NCBI GenBank assembly: GCA_020444165.1
Contig: JAHLLK010000089.1
Span: 1-19,750 of the forward strand
Reading direction: 5' to 3'
Source of the DNA: Deltaproteobacteria bacterium
GTDB lineage: Bacteria > Desulfobacterota > Desulfarculia > Desulfarculales > Desulfarculaceae
DNA: 19,750 nt
The position numbers and the translations under genes are program-made. Under the pieces are notes generated by a model that made no database searches, was not told the DNA's origin, and saw only the letters and a list, made by a program, of their open reading frames with translations. Numbering within the stretch: the stretch's first letter is position 1; every line of letters begins with the position of its first letter. Positions 19,708-19,750 of the stretch are shown here, piece by piece.

Positions 19708-19750
19708 GCATGGTGCATCGAGAGGTTTCATAAGGTTGACGCCTTTCACG

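Noticed and set aside
19503..19718. N-terminal extension of the Ntn hydrolase
   Set aside because: It would bury the signal peptide and the Cys nucleophile; ATG 19502 has a good Shine-Dalgarno.

Overview
The window reads as the chromosome of a GC-rich, Gram-negative, probably anaerobic bacterium. LolA implies an outer membrane, and the protein style suggests Desulfobacterota, perhaps near Desulfarculales; that placement is inference from family resemblance and was not tested. There are fourteen protein genes (one cut by the left edge), mostly housekeeping. I found no tRNA, rRNA, CRISPR array or transposase gene.

Layout: (1) 1-1790, plus strand: the end of sucD, then two GNAT acetyltransferases, the second AcuA-like. 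(2) 1848-6523, minus strand: a TPM-domain/TPR protein and polA. (3) 6524-7207: a gene-free, structure-rich stretch with a G-quadruplex motif, a compound hairpin element and two sets of short direct repeats. (4) 7208-8230: an AT-rich gene for an HTH + GHKL ATPase + STAS-like regulator, probably acquired. (5) 8491-10749: a hybrid histidine kinase. (6) ssb (minus strand), then plsC, ftsK and lolA (plus strand). (7) A flavodoxin-like reductase (minus strand), a rhodanese-like/DoxX-MauE pair (plus strand) and an exported Ntn amidohydrolase (minus strand).

The most unusual content is non-coding. Family I is an element of about 90 bp with a 22-bp stem and a 2-nt loop. It occurs four times, as one inverted pair around polA and another around the flavodoxin-like reductase. 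Family II is a compound element of four back-to-back hairpins. It occurs three times, and two inverted copies bracket ssb. Stem sequences differ between copies with pairing largely kept, while two loops keep a GGA on one strand only. This points to structured RNA or to a hairpin-recognising mobile repeat. GGA in hairpin loops is the known CsrA/RsmA recognition feature, so CsrA binding is a testable idea. One family II copy lies directly upstream of the ssb ribosome-binding site, one follows the kinase gene, and one precedes the AT-rich regulator.

Functionally, sucD with the AcuA-like gene suggests acyl-CoA metabolism under lysine acetylation control. polA, ssb and ftsK serve DNA replication and segregation. 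plsC and lolA serve the envelope. The rhodanese-like/DoxX pair suggests a membrane sulfur or thiol redox role.
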